A stretch of 64,000 nucleotides of DNA from Epichloe hybrida. Its lineage: Eukaryota; Ascomycota; Sordariomycetes; Hypocreales; Clavicipitaceae. The notes beneath the pieces were generated by a model. It was not told the origin of the DNA, searched no databases, and worked only from the letters and a program-made list of their open reading frames with translations. Every line of letters starts with the position of its first letter. The first letter of the stretch is position 1. Positions 22,417 through 33,721 of the stretch are shown one piece after another. The position numbers and the translations under genes were made by a program. Location of the stretch: assembly GCA_019022495.1 (NCBI GenBank), contig JAFEKR010000032.1, positions 186,001 through 250,000 of the forward strand, written 5' to 3'.

Positions 22417-23358
22417 ATGCAAAGAAACACCGGTCGGCAAGGCACTACGAAGCTCTCCCTCACCCATCGAAAGATTGTTTTCAATAACTTGAGCCATCGA
22501 TACCGGAGACTGCTTAGGCTTCGGATCCGCGCTCTGCGTCACAGTGCGCACGAAGTCGTATTATTAGTTGCCTGTCGTATCTCGCTGCCGGACCCTCCCG
22601 CGACAGAGGAGGAAGACCTAGCGGACCGTTCAGAGCGGGACAAGTTGCCATGGCTGAATGGACCTGCTCATATCGGGGACTCGGACAGAGCAGTATCTGT
22701 GATCAAGACACGAGAATCGAAGAAGAGGAGTAGAAATGACGACGACGACGTTCCGTCCGGCGCTGCACGGTTTTACGAAAGACGAACGGCAATGGAGATT
22801 GCTATGAATGAAGCGCAGGTTCCGCAGATGGCGCATTCCTCAGCTTGGAAGGATACGTTTCCAGGCATGCTCGAGGAGTTCATAGATCATCTCGATAGTC
22901 ACTGCTGTCCCCCGAGTGCAGCTCCATGGCCGAGACGGATACTCGATGGCCCGAGGAGACGGGCAGACGTTGCTGCTTCTGAGAGGCACCGGAATTGTGT
23001 CGGCCCCCTGCATTTCCGTAGACTCCAAGACTACATTGACGGCACACGGTTGCTCATGACCGAGACGGCTGAGTTGATTGCTCGCATTGACGGCCAGAGC
23101 AGCTGCAATTGGTCTCGCTGGACTAGACACGGCGTCCCGGGTGCGAGAGCGAGGATCATGAAGAGTTCCGGATTAGGCAGCCCACTTGTGGAAAGCTGCA
23201 CGCCTGACAAGGAGACACTGGCGTGTGACTCTTGGGAGACTTGGGGTATGACGATGCGGCCAAGTCGAAGGGTGTTGGTCGGGGAAAAGAGGCTTTCGGG
23301 GAATGACACAAGGGGGGGGAGCGAGAATGGCGGCAGGCAGAGTAGAATTCGTTGGTAG
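22417..23358 (+). CDS. Hypothetical protein
   Basis: I do not recognise this protein. An uninterrupted frame of 313 codons starts at ATG 22417 and ends at 23358. The predicted product is basic and Arg-rich with one acidic patch (EEEDLADRSERDK) and a KKRSRNDDDD stretch that could be a nuclear signal. It has no signal peptide or membrane segment and several Trp/Cys residues toward the C-terminus. The frame has moderate GC and is longer than chance frames nearby, but parts (for example RYRRLLRLRIRALRH) look like frame-shadow composition. It may be a lineage-specific gene, an exon of one, or a spurious ORF. Confidence 0.3.
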   Translation: MQRNTGRQGTTKLSLTHRKIVFNNLSHRYRRLLRLRIRALRHSAHEVVLLVACRISLPDPPATEEEDLADRSERDKLPWLNGPAHIGDSDRAVSVIKTRESKKRSRNDDDDVPSGAARFYERRTAMEIAMNEAQVPQMAHSSAWKDTFPGMLEEFIDHLDSHCCPPSAAPWPRRILDGPRRRADVAASERHRNCVGPLHFRRLQDYIDGTRLLMTETAELIARIDGQSSCNWSRWTRHGVPGARARIMKSSGLGSPLVESCTPDKETLACDSWETWGMTMRPSRRVLVGEKRLSGNDTRGGSENGGRQSRIRW

Positions 23359-24727
23359 CAGTTGTCTTTGCCAGCTACTACGAGATAGCTTTAGCGCAAA
23401 TGTTGATGGTTCTGTGATTCAAGCCTCCCATACTGGTCTCCTTTTATGCATCACAATATGAGTAAGTATGGGCCACGAAATAGAACACGGCGAGGAGCAT
23501 GCTGCAGCCTGCAGCAGATGGGAGGCTACCCTATAGAGTGATCCACCAGCTGGTGTTATCGGTGGGAAAGAGTGAGGAGATGAGTTTAGAGACCAAGGAC
23601 ACCACGTCCAGATGCCATCGCTGGAAGCCAAATAATACATTCAAACGACGTTTGTTCGGTGTCGAAAGGAGATTGCAGCAGTCACGTCGCTCCAGCCTTG
23701 CAGGAAATAGCCTGGCCCGGCCTCTTCGGACCGAACGAGAACGCTGCGGGGTAAGGCAAAGAAAAGAAGGCTTGCTTTGTTCTTCCCCAGTCTATGTACT
23801 CCGGACCAGGGGCGACGACCCGCGTCGTTGGCTCTAACGTGTGTATGTACAGTACGGATCACGGAGCAAGTATCTATCGCCGTGCTTTTATCGCCGCGGA
23901 CATGGGGGTTTCCGAATCGCAGCACGAGATGATACCTTTGATGGAGTCGGGAGCCCATAAAAAAGCCACGGACTACGTAAGCGAGGTCGAATCCATGGAC
24001 GTGCCGTGAAAAGGGCAACTTTTGAAATGCCACGTAGCACCAGCGCTGCTCCTTCGCCTTCTCGGCCAGCTCGTGCTCCCCGAGGAGGCTCCCCGAGGAG
24101 GCTCCCCGAGGAGGGAATTTGTTTTCGCGCAGCCACGGCGATGCACGGGGTCTCGAACTCGAATAAAGAGATTCTGTGCTCTCCACCGTCTTGTCTTGTC
24201 TTGGTTCCCTGGTCTCGGCGTGTGGCAAACTCTACTTTCCTCGGCTTCTGCGCTGTACATGGAAGAATTCACGACCGCGCAGCAGGGGGAGCCAACAGCA
24301 GGAATAAACAACAACAAAGTCGGATCAGGTTGGGGAAACATGGTCTGCGGCAGGCATCCAGTTCTCGGCTTCTCCGACAATGTGTCGCACGCGTTGTTGT
24401 TACATGCGCCAAGAGGCGGGGAGGGACAGATTCAGATTCTCTGGCACTTGTCGACGCGTCGGACTGCATATTTTCACATCAAAATTTCAAATTGGCTACA
24501 TGTACGGATCCGCAATACATGGAGGGATGCATGTTGGCCAGGGCCTCGAGCGGGCGGGGTCAGTTGACCAGCGAAACATGCCGGAAAGGCATTGGCGCCG
24601 TCACGTTTTCCCGGGGGAAGGGGACAGACGCTAATCTAATGTACATACATGTACTGTAGAAGCAGCACATCATGGGCCGCCAAACGGCGGGATGGCAGGC
24701 GGGCAATGTCTCACCTGTCAAAAGGGA
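23359..24727. other. Intergenic, left flank of the Harbinger element
   Basis: No supported gene; several overlapping frames in GC-normal DNA disagree with one another. 24079-24115 has a tandem GAGGCTCCCCGAG repeat (about three units). A TACATACATGTAC stretch lies at 24642-24655. Confidence 0.4.
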
Positions 24728-24730
24728 TAA

Positions 24731-24764
24731 GGGCCTGATCCACGAGCCGGTGCAAACTTTGCAC
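24731..24764 (+). repeat. Left terminal inverted repeat of the Harbinger element
   Basis: 34 bp, identical to the reverse complement of 27767-27800. It ends in the near-palindrome GTGCAAACTTTGCAC. Confidence 0.93.
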
Positions 24765-24959
24765 GAGTGCAAAATGCACATAAGCGGACGCGCTAGCCAT
24801 TTTTGTCAGCCAAGATCCATAGAAATTTATAGAACTTTATCTAAATTACATAAACACTATAACTACCCTTATTCGCGATGTATCTTTTTAACTAGGGCCG
24901 CGTAAATACCTATAATAGGCTTAGATACTAAGAAAAAAGCGAATTCTGCTATTTTCTAG

Positions 24960-25021
24960 GTGCAAACCATGCACTTTGCGTTATACCTAGGCAAAGTTTG
25001 CACTAGTGCAAAGTTTGCACC
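24960..25021. repeat. Subterminal GCAAAGTTTGCAC motifs
   Basis: Inside the left end, GCAAAGTTTGCAC occurs twice, separated by TAGT, with a third diverged copy (GTGCAAACCATGCAC) just before. The same palindrome forms the inner end of both inverted repeats. This looks like a set of transposase-binding sites. Confidence 0.6.
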
Positions 25022-25267
25022 TGGCTATAAGCCATAATAATGTTTCTTAGGGTCTATGACCTCTTAATTAATTAATTTATTATGGATAAAGACGCTGATG
25101 ATAACCTTTAGCTTGCAATATCGATTTTATAGTGTTTTTAAAAGCTAGGCTTGCTATAAAGAGCCCTGTACAGGCCATATTGCCTCTGTGAGCACATTAA
25201 CCATAACGATGATGCTCGTGATACCCTCCTTAGCCTTAGAGGCGCCCAGGCATTACCAATAGCATTA

Positions 25268-26227
25268 TAGGAGCTCTATGAATATATCCTTTAATTTACG
25301 TTAAAGAAGGAATTTAAAATCCTCTATTAGATGCTAAGGGAGATCTTCCTTAAGCTCTATAACTAGCTTTATATTAATACCTTAGTGAGCTCTTCCCGAT
25401 ATTAATTAATTAAGCAGAAGGTGATAATCTTCTTGTGGATTTATGCGTATAATGAGCCGCAGAGGAACACGGGGTCTTGATTTCTACTATCCTAAGCATT
25501 AGTATCTTAAATTTTTTATAAGCTTATTAATCTAATAAGGCATTTACATATAGTCTTTATTTATTAGCTAAAGCCACAGTTAGTCTTGCTATTTATAGAG
25601 CTAAATAAGAAGTTCCTTTAATTTAACAGTGCGATTAGTGCTATTAATAGCACACACATACTGGTATTTATTCCACTAAATTAGTAGCAGAGATACTAGT
25701 TAAGGAAGAATAATATCTTATAAAATATGCTAGTAGCTATAAGCTTTAAGGAATTATTCCTTTATATGCTAGTAAGCGCTAAAGGTTCTATTAATAATAG
25801 CACCTTATTACAGATAGTGTTCTTAAAGTCCTTTATGATCCCTTAAGGCTGATTTTATCTTAGTAACTCGGGATTTAGCTTACATCACGGCCTTGTTACG
25901 CTGTTTTTAAGGGTTTAATATTATTTATAAGACTAGAGGGAAGCTCGTAAGTACCCTAATAATAAGAAGGAGCTCTTTAACTTCTGGCACGCATAATTAC
26001 AAGTAGTTGTAGAGCGTTGTTTTAGGTAATGTAAGCGAAAGTAGAAGATAATTCGCTATAGCGCTGCTAAGTATGAATTTCTTATGTAAATTAAGATAAT
26101 CTATGCTATTATAGCCCTCTCTAACTTTATTAAGTTATAGGGAAAGGAGCTATATAACTTTAAAGTAAAAGAGAAAGAATTATTACTTATAGATAAGCGT
26201 GAAGCGCTTAAAACAGCTACTACGTAG
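25268..26227 (+). pseudogene. Relic of a Harbinger-type DDE transposase
   Basis: One reading frame keeps transposase similarity from about 25268 to 26227 with no frameshift but many TAA/TAG codons. Readable blocks are KVIIFLWIYAYN, AISAINSTHI, YLSNSGFSL, KKELFNFWHA, VVVERCF and the SNFIKL-like end, which align with the DDE_Tnp_4 superfamily. Two catalytic acidic positions are changed in the way RIP predicts: the first Asp reads AAT (Asn) in AINSTHI, and the GD of the LGDSG block reads AGT AAC (SN). The third acidic residue, Glu in VVERCF, remains. No ATG start can be placed. The superfamily call is firm; the exact ends are approximate. Confidence 0.82.
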
Positions 26228-26231
26228 GCAT

Positions 26232-27526
26232 TATTGCTTCTTATAGGCCTTATAGGCTATAAAATTCGGAAAAAGATAGCATGGTGGCTTTGGAGGCTTT
26301 AGTAAAGTAGTAATATAGACAAAAAGATACGTGTTTAATAAATTCAATAGTGTTATTAATAAAATTCTAACTAATATAATAATAATATTATGGGTTAAAA
26401 AGTGATAAATATGCACGGCCTATAGACCTTAATGAAAAGCCTTGCTTCTACTAGTGAATAGTATTAACACTAAAATTTAACTTAATCCATGCTTTCTTCG
26501 CCTCTTTTAATAATAATAAGTTCTAAATTAGAGGATTTAGTTAATCTTGCTTTAACTATAATATAACTCTAATAATCATACTTATTCCAAACTCTTTACT
26601 ATATAATTAACAGTCCTTAACTGCCTTCTTAATGTCATTAGCCCCCATAGCTCTTTAGGCGATAATATGCCTCCTCAAGCCCTGCATTTAAGGCCTAAGG
26701 ACATTAGATACCACCTCTAAGAGCTCTTTTGCCTATGCTATAGCCTAATGCTTCTATACACTTCATAGTAATAAATTTAGCTATAATCTAGTAGGCGCAG
26801 CCCTAGTAGAGCTTATTTAAGAGCTCTGCAGGTTTAGCATTAAGGAAGTAGCTATATTATTAGTACTTTGCTCTATAATATTAGTTTAAGACTAACTTTA
26901 ATACTACTAATTATCTTTAAGCAAATCTTCTTTATCTAGGAGCTTAATAAGATTATAAGCCCTATTACTAGGGCGTTGTATATTAGCACCTTCTCTTTAA
27001 GTCTTATTTTCATTATCTTTAGACCTATTAGAGCTATCTTCTAATAACTCTTCTTATACCCTTTTAGCGGAAGCAAAGCTTTTAGTATCTTAGGCTTTAA
27101 TAACTATATTACTAGCTTTATAATCTCCTAAGAAGACCTCCGCCTACTCCTCTCTTATAATAGATTTATTTATAATAAGAGGCTTTACTATAATATATTT
27201 ACTAAACCTTCTATATGTTTAGTTAATAAAATTAGCGGTTTACTTGCTTATATAAAGCCACCTATTGCGTTCATTATATATTATGCTAGTCTTCTTCTCT
27301 ATAGCACAAAAAGCGCGCTAAACGCCCTTAAGCCACTTATATCGGTTCTTAATAGTACTTAAAGACTACTAATATCTCAGGAATCTCCTTATAAGCGTAG
27401 GAATAAAGCCTCTAAGGATATCTTAGATAATACTAATCTTACTACTATTAAGCTAATGCTTATAGCGAGCTTTAAGGAGTAATTTAAGTAAGAAGAGGGT
27501 TTAATTATTAGTCTAGCGAATTTAGG
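26232..27526 (-). pseudogene. Relic of a Myb/SANT-like accessory protein of the Harbinger element
   Basis: On the minus strand, about 27520-27080 reads as a degraded helical DNA-binding domain: LLKARYKH, LSTIKNRYKWLKG, AFCAIEKKTSIIYNERNRWLYISK, with stops at likely Gln/Trp positions. IKNRYKWLK followed by a hydrophobic/acidic block is the pattern of Myb/SANT-like DNA-binding proteins encoded by PIF/Harbinger elements. Weak coding character continues down to about 26232, convergent with the transposase relic. Borders and frame continuity in the second half are uncertain. Confidence 0.5.
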
Positions 27527-27766
27527 AGGATCTAGACGCCTATAACTAGGTGCTTTAGGACATAGTTATAATACATATTGAAATTATATATAATTTACTA
27601 GTAAAATAAAATAAATCTATTATATTAAAGCTATAGAAGGGAAGATCTACTGTTACAACAGGCCCCTTATGCAAAGGCAGTGAAAAAAAGCCATAGAAGT
27701 GGGCCGCGACGGTACAAAGTAAGCGCCCCATATAACTCCACATACAATTTGTACCCTGTAATGTCG

Positions 27767-27800
27767 GTGCAAAGTTTGCACCGGCTCGTGGATCAGGCCC
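27767..27800 (-). repeat. Right terminal inverted repeat of the Harbinger element
   Basis: Exact inverse of 24731-24764, followed by the TAA duplication. Confidence 0.93.
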
Positions 27801-28468
27801 TAAAGGGATGACGCTGAGGCCTCTGGTTCTAACCGTCGTCATTGGTTCCCACCGAGGACTCGTGTTTGAAGAGCCAGCTGGGACCGACGACGAGGACATT
27901 CCTACATGTAAGCTGCTGGTCATTCAACATATGTAGGCTTGAATATGCAAGATATGTACATGTACACATCTTCCCCAGACCTGGCGGAAGGTGCAAACAA
28001 TGCCGTGGAGCACTTGTGTCATGTACATATACATATACATGTACATGTCACCGTAACATGTGTCATCGTCTTGTGTGCGTAACCATGTCGCTCTGTGAAG
28101 TCGTTGGCGAGAGAAGGGCATTTTGTCGTCCCACTTCGGTTCGGGTACAGACCCACAATCAGCCGATGGAAACAAACATGAACTTATTTTCTTTTTAGCC
28201 TACATCAATATTGGCTCTGTTGTTGGCAGACATGGTATCCGGCCCCATCGGTTCGCAAAATGCAATAGCCAAAAGGTGCTATTCAATATTATCGGTCGGT
28301 AGCGTGCAGGATTATTACTCATTGGGTGCTTGAAGAGACAAGCAGAGCGCCGAGTCTATGGCAGAAAGTATTATCGAGCCCGCGCTCTGCTTTCCTTGTA
28401 TTCGTCGCCTTGGATGGATTGAGGCTTGGAACAGCAAGAGATGAAGACCCAGAAGAGACAGACGGATT

Positions 28469-28582
28469 GGCATGAGGGCATGAGGGCATGAGGGCATGAG
28501 GGCATGAGGGCATGAGGGCATGAGGGCATGAGGGCATGAGGGCATGAGGGCATGAGGGCATGAGGGCATGAGGGCATGATGG
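28469..28582. repeat. 9-bp minisatellite, about 12.7 copies
   Basis: GCATGAGGG is repeated head to tail almost without change, ending in a variant GCATGATGG. Confidence 0.92.
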
Positions 28583-29090
28583 CGGGCTAGGGGTCGAGCT
28601 CAAGGGAAAAGCCCTTTGCCGAGGTGGCGACGGTGGACCCAATAACAGAGCCTTTTTGGAGCACAATGTCATTTGGATGCGTTCTTGATTAATCCGTAGA
28701 GTGTTTGAAACCATCGAAGGTCGCATCCAAGGTTAGACAAAGCGTAGAAGCCCGAATGAAACTTCTTTGACCGGAATTCCGATGGTTCAGGGAGCACTAC
28801 CGGCCGACTACTCGTTCGATAGCATGGGATGCGTGCCATGTAGATCTAAGCGAGGTGACACAGGAAGTAGACGAGCAGTACTGGGGTTTCCGTCGATGTG
28901 CTGAAGCTCTTCGGTGTCGCCGTGGATGGATCACGCAGTCGTGTGAGATGCGATGATACATGGTGCGCCGCACTCTGCCGTGAGCACTGTGCGAATGGCG
29001 GGAGACGGCCGGGGCGGGAGACGGTGTGGTCCAAGCTTGTGCACAGTACGTGCATGCCTGGAACGATGGGGAGAAACATGGACTTCCTGG

Positions 29091-29122
29091 GGTATGCAGG
29101 TATGCAGGTATGCAGGTATGCA
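29091..29122. repeat. 8-bp tandem repeat, 4 copies
   Basis: GGTATGCA is repeated four times exactly. Confidence 0.9.
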
Positions 29123-30379
29123 GACGCAGCGTGTGCAGCCAGTCTCGTTCTTTCGTCCAGTTGACATCACGTCGCATGCGCCCAGAAGCTCCAGAGGGAG
29201 GTGAACCCGACAAACCAGCGTGCCGCAGTGTCAGAGTGTCTCGTGTCTGTCCAGGTCCCCCCCACCGCACCTGGTCCGGGCGCCTGCTCGTGCGCCTGCT
29301 CGCGCGCCATTGGCCCAGCGGTCCAGCACAAGTGTCAGCGACTTTGGCCGTGGCTTTGTCTCTTGGTGTCTCTTGGTGTCTCTTGGGAAGAAAAGAAACG
29401 GGTCTGCTTGCCCGTTCTGGCATCGCGGGTCATGTCGAAGTGCCGTCGAGCACATTCCTTTGGCCCGCCCCCTTCGCCAGCAGCCTGCGCCAGCGCCAGC
29501 CGGGCCCCCAAGCCATGTCCGCCCACTTGCTGCCTTTGTGGCTTCGCTCCGTCTCCAGGGGGGGGTCAGCCCGCCCCACTGGCCAAGTCGTCGTTTGGCG
29601 GGCTCTGGCGGGCTCTGGCGGGCCCTGGGCGGGCTCGTCGTTTTTTTTTTTTTTTTTGGTTCTTGTACCCCGTCCCCCCCCCCCACCCCCGGTCCAGAGT
29701 AGAACCCGCCCAAGTCTCTGCCCATTTTTCGTCTCAACTCGTGTTCTACTAGCTAGTTGCGAATCTTTTTCCTTGAAAGCATCATCATCTCTTGCTGGGA
29801 TGCTGTCCGCCCTCAACTCTGCAACACCGGCTTCGACATAGAGACGTCGACACCGACACCGATACCGACGCCGACATCGACACCGACGATTGCAACGACT
29901 TGGCTGATCGAAAGCTGCGCGCCCTTCCCCTGCGAGCCCGTTGCTTCTATTGCTTCTTCCCCAGACTTCTCAAACCCCCGACGGTCCCCGTGCAGGGCCC
30001 GCTTCCAAAGGGCCGAATACCGACCGTCCTGCAGGCCCAACAGCCACCACCGCCCGACCCGCGCATTTGCTGGCATTTGCTGGCATCTGCTGGTGTTTCT
30101 CCCGCTTGCTGCCGCTCGAATCTGCTGCCCAGGCGAAGCCACGCGAGTTTTGCGCCCGCCTGGAGGAGTTGCACCCACTGCCACACTAAAATCAGAGATC
30201 TGGCATCTGGGAGCCTCTCGACGTTTCATTTACATCATCGCCCTCGTCGGTGCTTTTCCACCTCGCGCCTGACGACACCCACGACAGCGAGGCCGCCGTG
30301 CATGCCCCTCGAATCCGTCCAAGAAACGCCAATCGCTCTCTCCGCGACGACGACGACGACGACTAAAACCCCCGTTGAG

Positions 30380-31645
30380 ATGACGCAAGCAGTCAAGAGG
30401 GCCTGTGACGCTTGCCACCGCCGAAAGGTCAAGTGCGATGGTATCAATCCCTGCCGCAACTGCTCATCGGCTCAGCTGTCGTGCACGTACAATGCTATTC
30501 CTCAGAAAAAGGGCCCAAAGGGCTCGAGGGCCAAGGTTATCAGCGAGCTGCGGGAGACGCAGCGACAGACCAGTCTGTCTGCCAAGGTCCAGAACCGCAT
30601 GAATGGCATCGCCTGCCCGCCCACCGGTGCATCTCTTGCTCCTACCCCAGGACTTCTTACCGGCGAACTCGTCAAGGAGTGCGCGCAATTCTTCTTTGAT
30701 AACCTGTACCCGCAAGCCCCCATCTTGGATCCACGACAGATCGAGCAGCAGGTGCTTTACATGGAACAGAACCGGGACGCTTACTGTCTAATGACTTCTC
30801 TCTGCGCCTTCATCATGCTCCAACCAGGCATGTCCATGCCTACCGGCGATCCATACAACCTCGACATGGTCCCCGGCGCCAATATCGTCTCCAGTCAGCT
30901 TCTTTTGGAGGAGTGTCTGCGCGTCCGCAAGGGCTATGAGTATCTTGATACCATCACGCTCAACGCCTTGGCTACCAACTTCTTCCTCTTTGGCTGTTAT
31001 TCTGGCCAAGAGATGCACGACAAGGCATGGTATCACCTCCGTGAGGCCACCACAATGATTCACATGGTTGGCATGAACAAAGAAGAGCATTATATGCAGT
31101 TTGATGCCGCCGAGGCCGCACGACGACGACGTCTTTACTGGCTCATTTTCTCTACTGAGCGGGCCTACGCCATTCAGCGTCAGCGACCTATTTCCCTCCA
31201 AGCCACCATCAACCCACCAACCCTCGGAGACGACGCATCCAATTCTCAGGACCATCAGCTGAGTAGCTTCATCACGCTGGTCAACATGTTCCAGCCCTTC
31301 GATGATGCTTTCACCGCAGCCTGGAACAAGATCCGCGGCCAGTTCACTTCACAGTACTTGAGCGGTCTTCAGAAGCAGCTCAATGGCCTCGTCCAGACAT
31401 GCGCCTGCCAAGACTCAAACTTCCAGGATCTCCACACCAACCAGCAGTGGCTGAAGAACACTGTCTGGCAGTTGACCAGCGGAGTCGTCAACGGAAACAA
31501 CGATAATTCAATGTCTTCGTTCCGGTACCCCGTCAATATGTCCCGAGAGCTCCTGGTCAACATGGCCTCGCAGTTCCCTGTCCAAGTTGTCGATATTCTC
31601 GGATCCGGATTGGTAAGTGCCTGATGTCCATCCTCACTCTGTCAG

Positions 31646-31680
<35 letters not shown>

Positions 31681-32543
31681 ACCAATTGGACTGGTCTAAT
31701 CGTATACGACAGATTGAGAAGCTCATGGAGATGTCATCGTCCATGACCGAATACCTCGCTTCGCAGCCTGCCTCTCGAGACCCATTCGCCACAGGTCCTC
31801 GAGAGCACCTTAATCAAATTCTTGCCATGGTTGCCGTTGCCCGAAACGGGGACTACCGCTTCTTGCCCCTGCTGATGAACAAACTGGGCGAAGTCCTCCC
31901 ACGCATGACCAATCCCATGCTCCAGGATGCCCCCGAAAACGCCAACCTCGCCAACATGGACATCTTCGATGGCTTTGGCACCGCCGGCATGGCACACCCA
32001 CCTAGCCAGATGCACATGTCTGTAGACAGTGATTACGAACGCAAGTTTTCCGTGGAAGAATATGATCAGAAGTATGCCATGAGTATGACGGGCAACACTC
32101 CGGAATCAGCGACAAACTCCAACCACTCCAACGGCTCTCCGTCTGTCGGACAGCAAGGCACATCCGATATGGGTAGCTCTTTTGTCAGCTCGCCCAGCAT
32201 CATGTCACCAGGCATGGAGTATTCTCATAGCATGAATGGCTTTATACCCGACATGGTGATGAATCCCATGGGCAACCCGGGACCACCAAGCAGCATGCCC
32301 CAAGGCCAGCACGTGGGCCATGACGGCATGTCACAACGAATGAATGCAATCGGATCACATTGTATGCGACCACAAGGGTTGAGTGTGATGACTTCTCTCG
32401 GCGGGATAAACCAAGCACAGCAGGGTCAAGATGGCTTTCACATGCAAGGCCAACCGCATATGAGAGGATTCCAAAACCTCCAGAGAACAAGTCCGGGCGG
32501 AGGCGGTTCCATGGTAGCTATCAACAGCATGGGTACATACTAG
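30380..32543 (+). CDS. Zn2Cys6 fungal transcription factor with fungal_trans domain
   Basis: Nuclear DNA-binding regulator. Exons 30380-31612 and 31713-32543 give 687 aa; the 100-nt intron holds a 29-nt A-run. The binuclear zinc cluster is at the N-terminus: KRACDACHRRKVKCDGINPCRNC...C, all six Cys present. It is followed by the linker KKGPKGSRAKVISELRETQ. The middle region (LVKECAQFFFDNLYPQAPIL, ECLRVRKGYEY, ATNFFLFGCYSG, RRRRLYWLIFSTERAYAIQR) is the fungal_trans regulatory domain. The C-terminus is rich in Met, Gly, Ser and Gln. The linker recalls the COL-26/BglR group of sugar-sensing regulators; this is from memory and not certain. ATG 30380 is chosen because the conserved sequence starts there; ATG 30302 is in frame and equally open. 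Confidence 0.88.
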
Positions 32544-33721
32544 ACCCCTCCATCACGCCCAGCATTTCTCACACTGTGTGTGTGTGTGTGTGTGACCCCT
32601 TTCATCTTCGTTGCGACTGGTACGACAAACGGAGAAAGCATCACAAGTCCAACCCGAGTCACTCGTTCTACCAACCTCTTGTTTTGTCGAACAGTTTTGT
32701 CGAACACCACCCTGTTCCCTTTGTCAGGCCACTCGGTTCCCCAAAAAAAAAATAGACAGCCACGGTGACTGTGTTTAGTAACCGGACATCAGACACGTGG
32801 TCACATGCATCCGAACTTACGAGTCAAGAGCTTAGCAGCGCTGAGCAAGCACAAAAAGCATCTTCTATCCAGCAAGCACATGGGGTTCGAAAAAACAACT
32901 GCGCATTGCAATCATCATTTCTCATCATTCTTATTATCCAGCACTACTGCTCGGATTGTGTTACTACACTTTTTTTTTTTTTTTTTTTGGGTATCGCACT
33001 GGGACTCTTGTTTCGTATAATCGGGCTGGAATGACGCGGCGTTTTGTCATGTGTAGCTTGCGAAAGCGATGAAGGCGTTGAACACGGTTCCCTTGGGAAA
33101 TTGGGCACCATCTTCTTTTCATCTTTCATCTTATGTGGTACGAATTTATTTGGCGATCAGCGTGGACATTACGCCTTCTTGGAATTTGGGTCACCCTCGA
33201 GGGACTGGAGGCCTTGGCAAGCATGCGGCTTTTGGAATAGCCGGTATAGACAGCAATTGACGGCGTTTGGACACACAATTTCCAGAAACTGATCAGTGAA
33301 TTCTTCTCCTACACGACCACGTGGTATAGTACCACGTACCTATGTAGGATATATGACTCGATATGCACGGGTATCTTCCACTCCTCCAACCTTGATCGTC
33401 GTCGCTGTCGTCTGGTAGTTGTCATAATTTTTTTTTATCACATCTTGATTTGTTGAGCACAACTAGCTGAGAGAATCAACCCATTCGATATATGGCGGGC
33501 ATGCTGGTGGTGTGGCTTGATGATGGTATCCTGCTGAATGAGGGGGCAGCGACGGCCGACGGGGCATATTACCCCACAGCCATCCTCGCCCGCCTTTTCG
33601 CCTTTTCGCCTCCCAACCGGTGGTCACCAGGTCGTCCGCTTCCTCCTCGGTATGGCAGAGGCCACCATCACGCCCGGCTTCATACAGAAGTCACTTTTGC
33701 CCTTGACCAGGACTACCAAAA
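32544..33721. other. Intergenic between the regulator and the oxidoreductase
   Basis: No supported gene. (TG)n microsatellite at about 32575-32594, A-run near 32742-32751, T-run near 32970-32988. Plus-strand frames at 33492-33933 are shadows of the oxidoreductase exons and leader. Confidence 0.5.

Larger units (their letters stand above)
24728..27803. mobile_element. RIP-degenerated PIF/Harbinger DNA transposon
   Basis: A 3.07-kb element (24731-27800) bounded by perfect 34-bp terminal inverted repeats beginning GGGCCTGATCC and flanked by a TAA direct repeat (24728-24730 and 27801-27803). TWA is the target duplication of the PIF/Harbinger superfamily. The interior is AT- and TpA-rich and holds two decayed coding regions: a DDE_4-type transposase on the plus strand and a Myb/SANT-like protein on the minus strand. 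This two-gene make-up is typical of the superfamily. Most substitutions look like C to T or G to A, so RIP is the likely cause. The element is presumably immobile on its own, although its termini are intact. Confidence 0.88.
27804..30379. other. Intergenic and long leader of the Zn2Cys6 gene
   Basis: No supported gene. It holds TACATGTA-rich simple sequence (27955-27966, 28020-28048), a 9-bp minisatellite, an 8-bp minisatellite, a 17-nt T-run (29641-29657) and C-runs near 29674-29695. The plus-strand frames in 29026-30272 are Pro/Ser/Arg-rich and lack motifs. The frame from 29792 is open into the regulator gene and is probably its 5' leader. Confidence 0.45.

Noticed and set aside
24006..24659. 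Plus-strand frame of 217 codons
   Set aside because: Starts in a GC repeat, overlaps other frames of equal length, and shows no motif or codon pattern of a gene.
28469..28582. CRISPR-like array
   Set aside because: Eukaryotic DNA; units are contiguous with no spacers.
29026..29841. Long overlapping frames before the Zn2Cys6 gene
   Set aside because: Three overlapping plus-strand frames of similar length in Pro/Arg-rich GC sequence with homopolymer runs; no conserved features.
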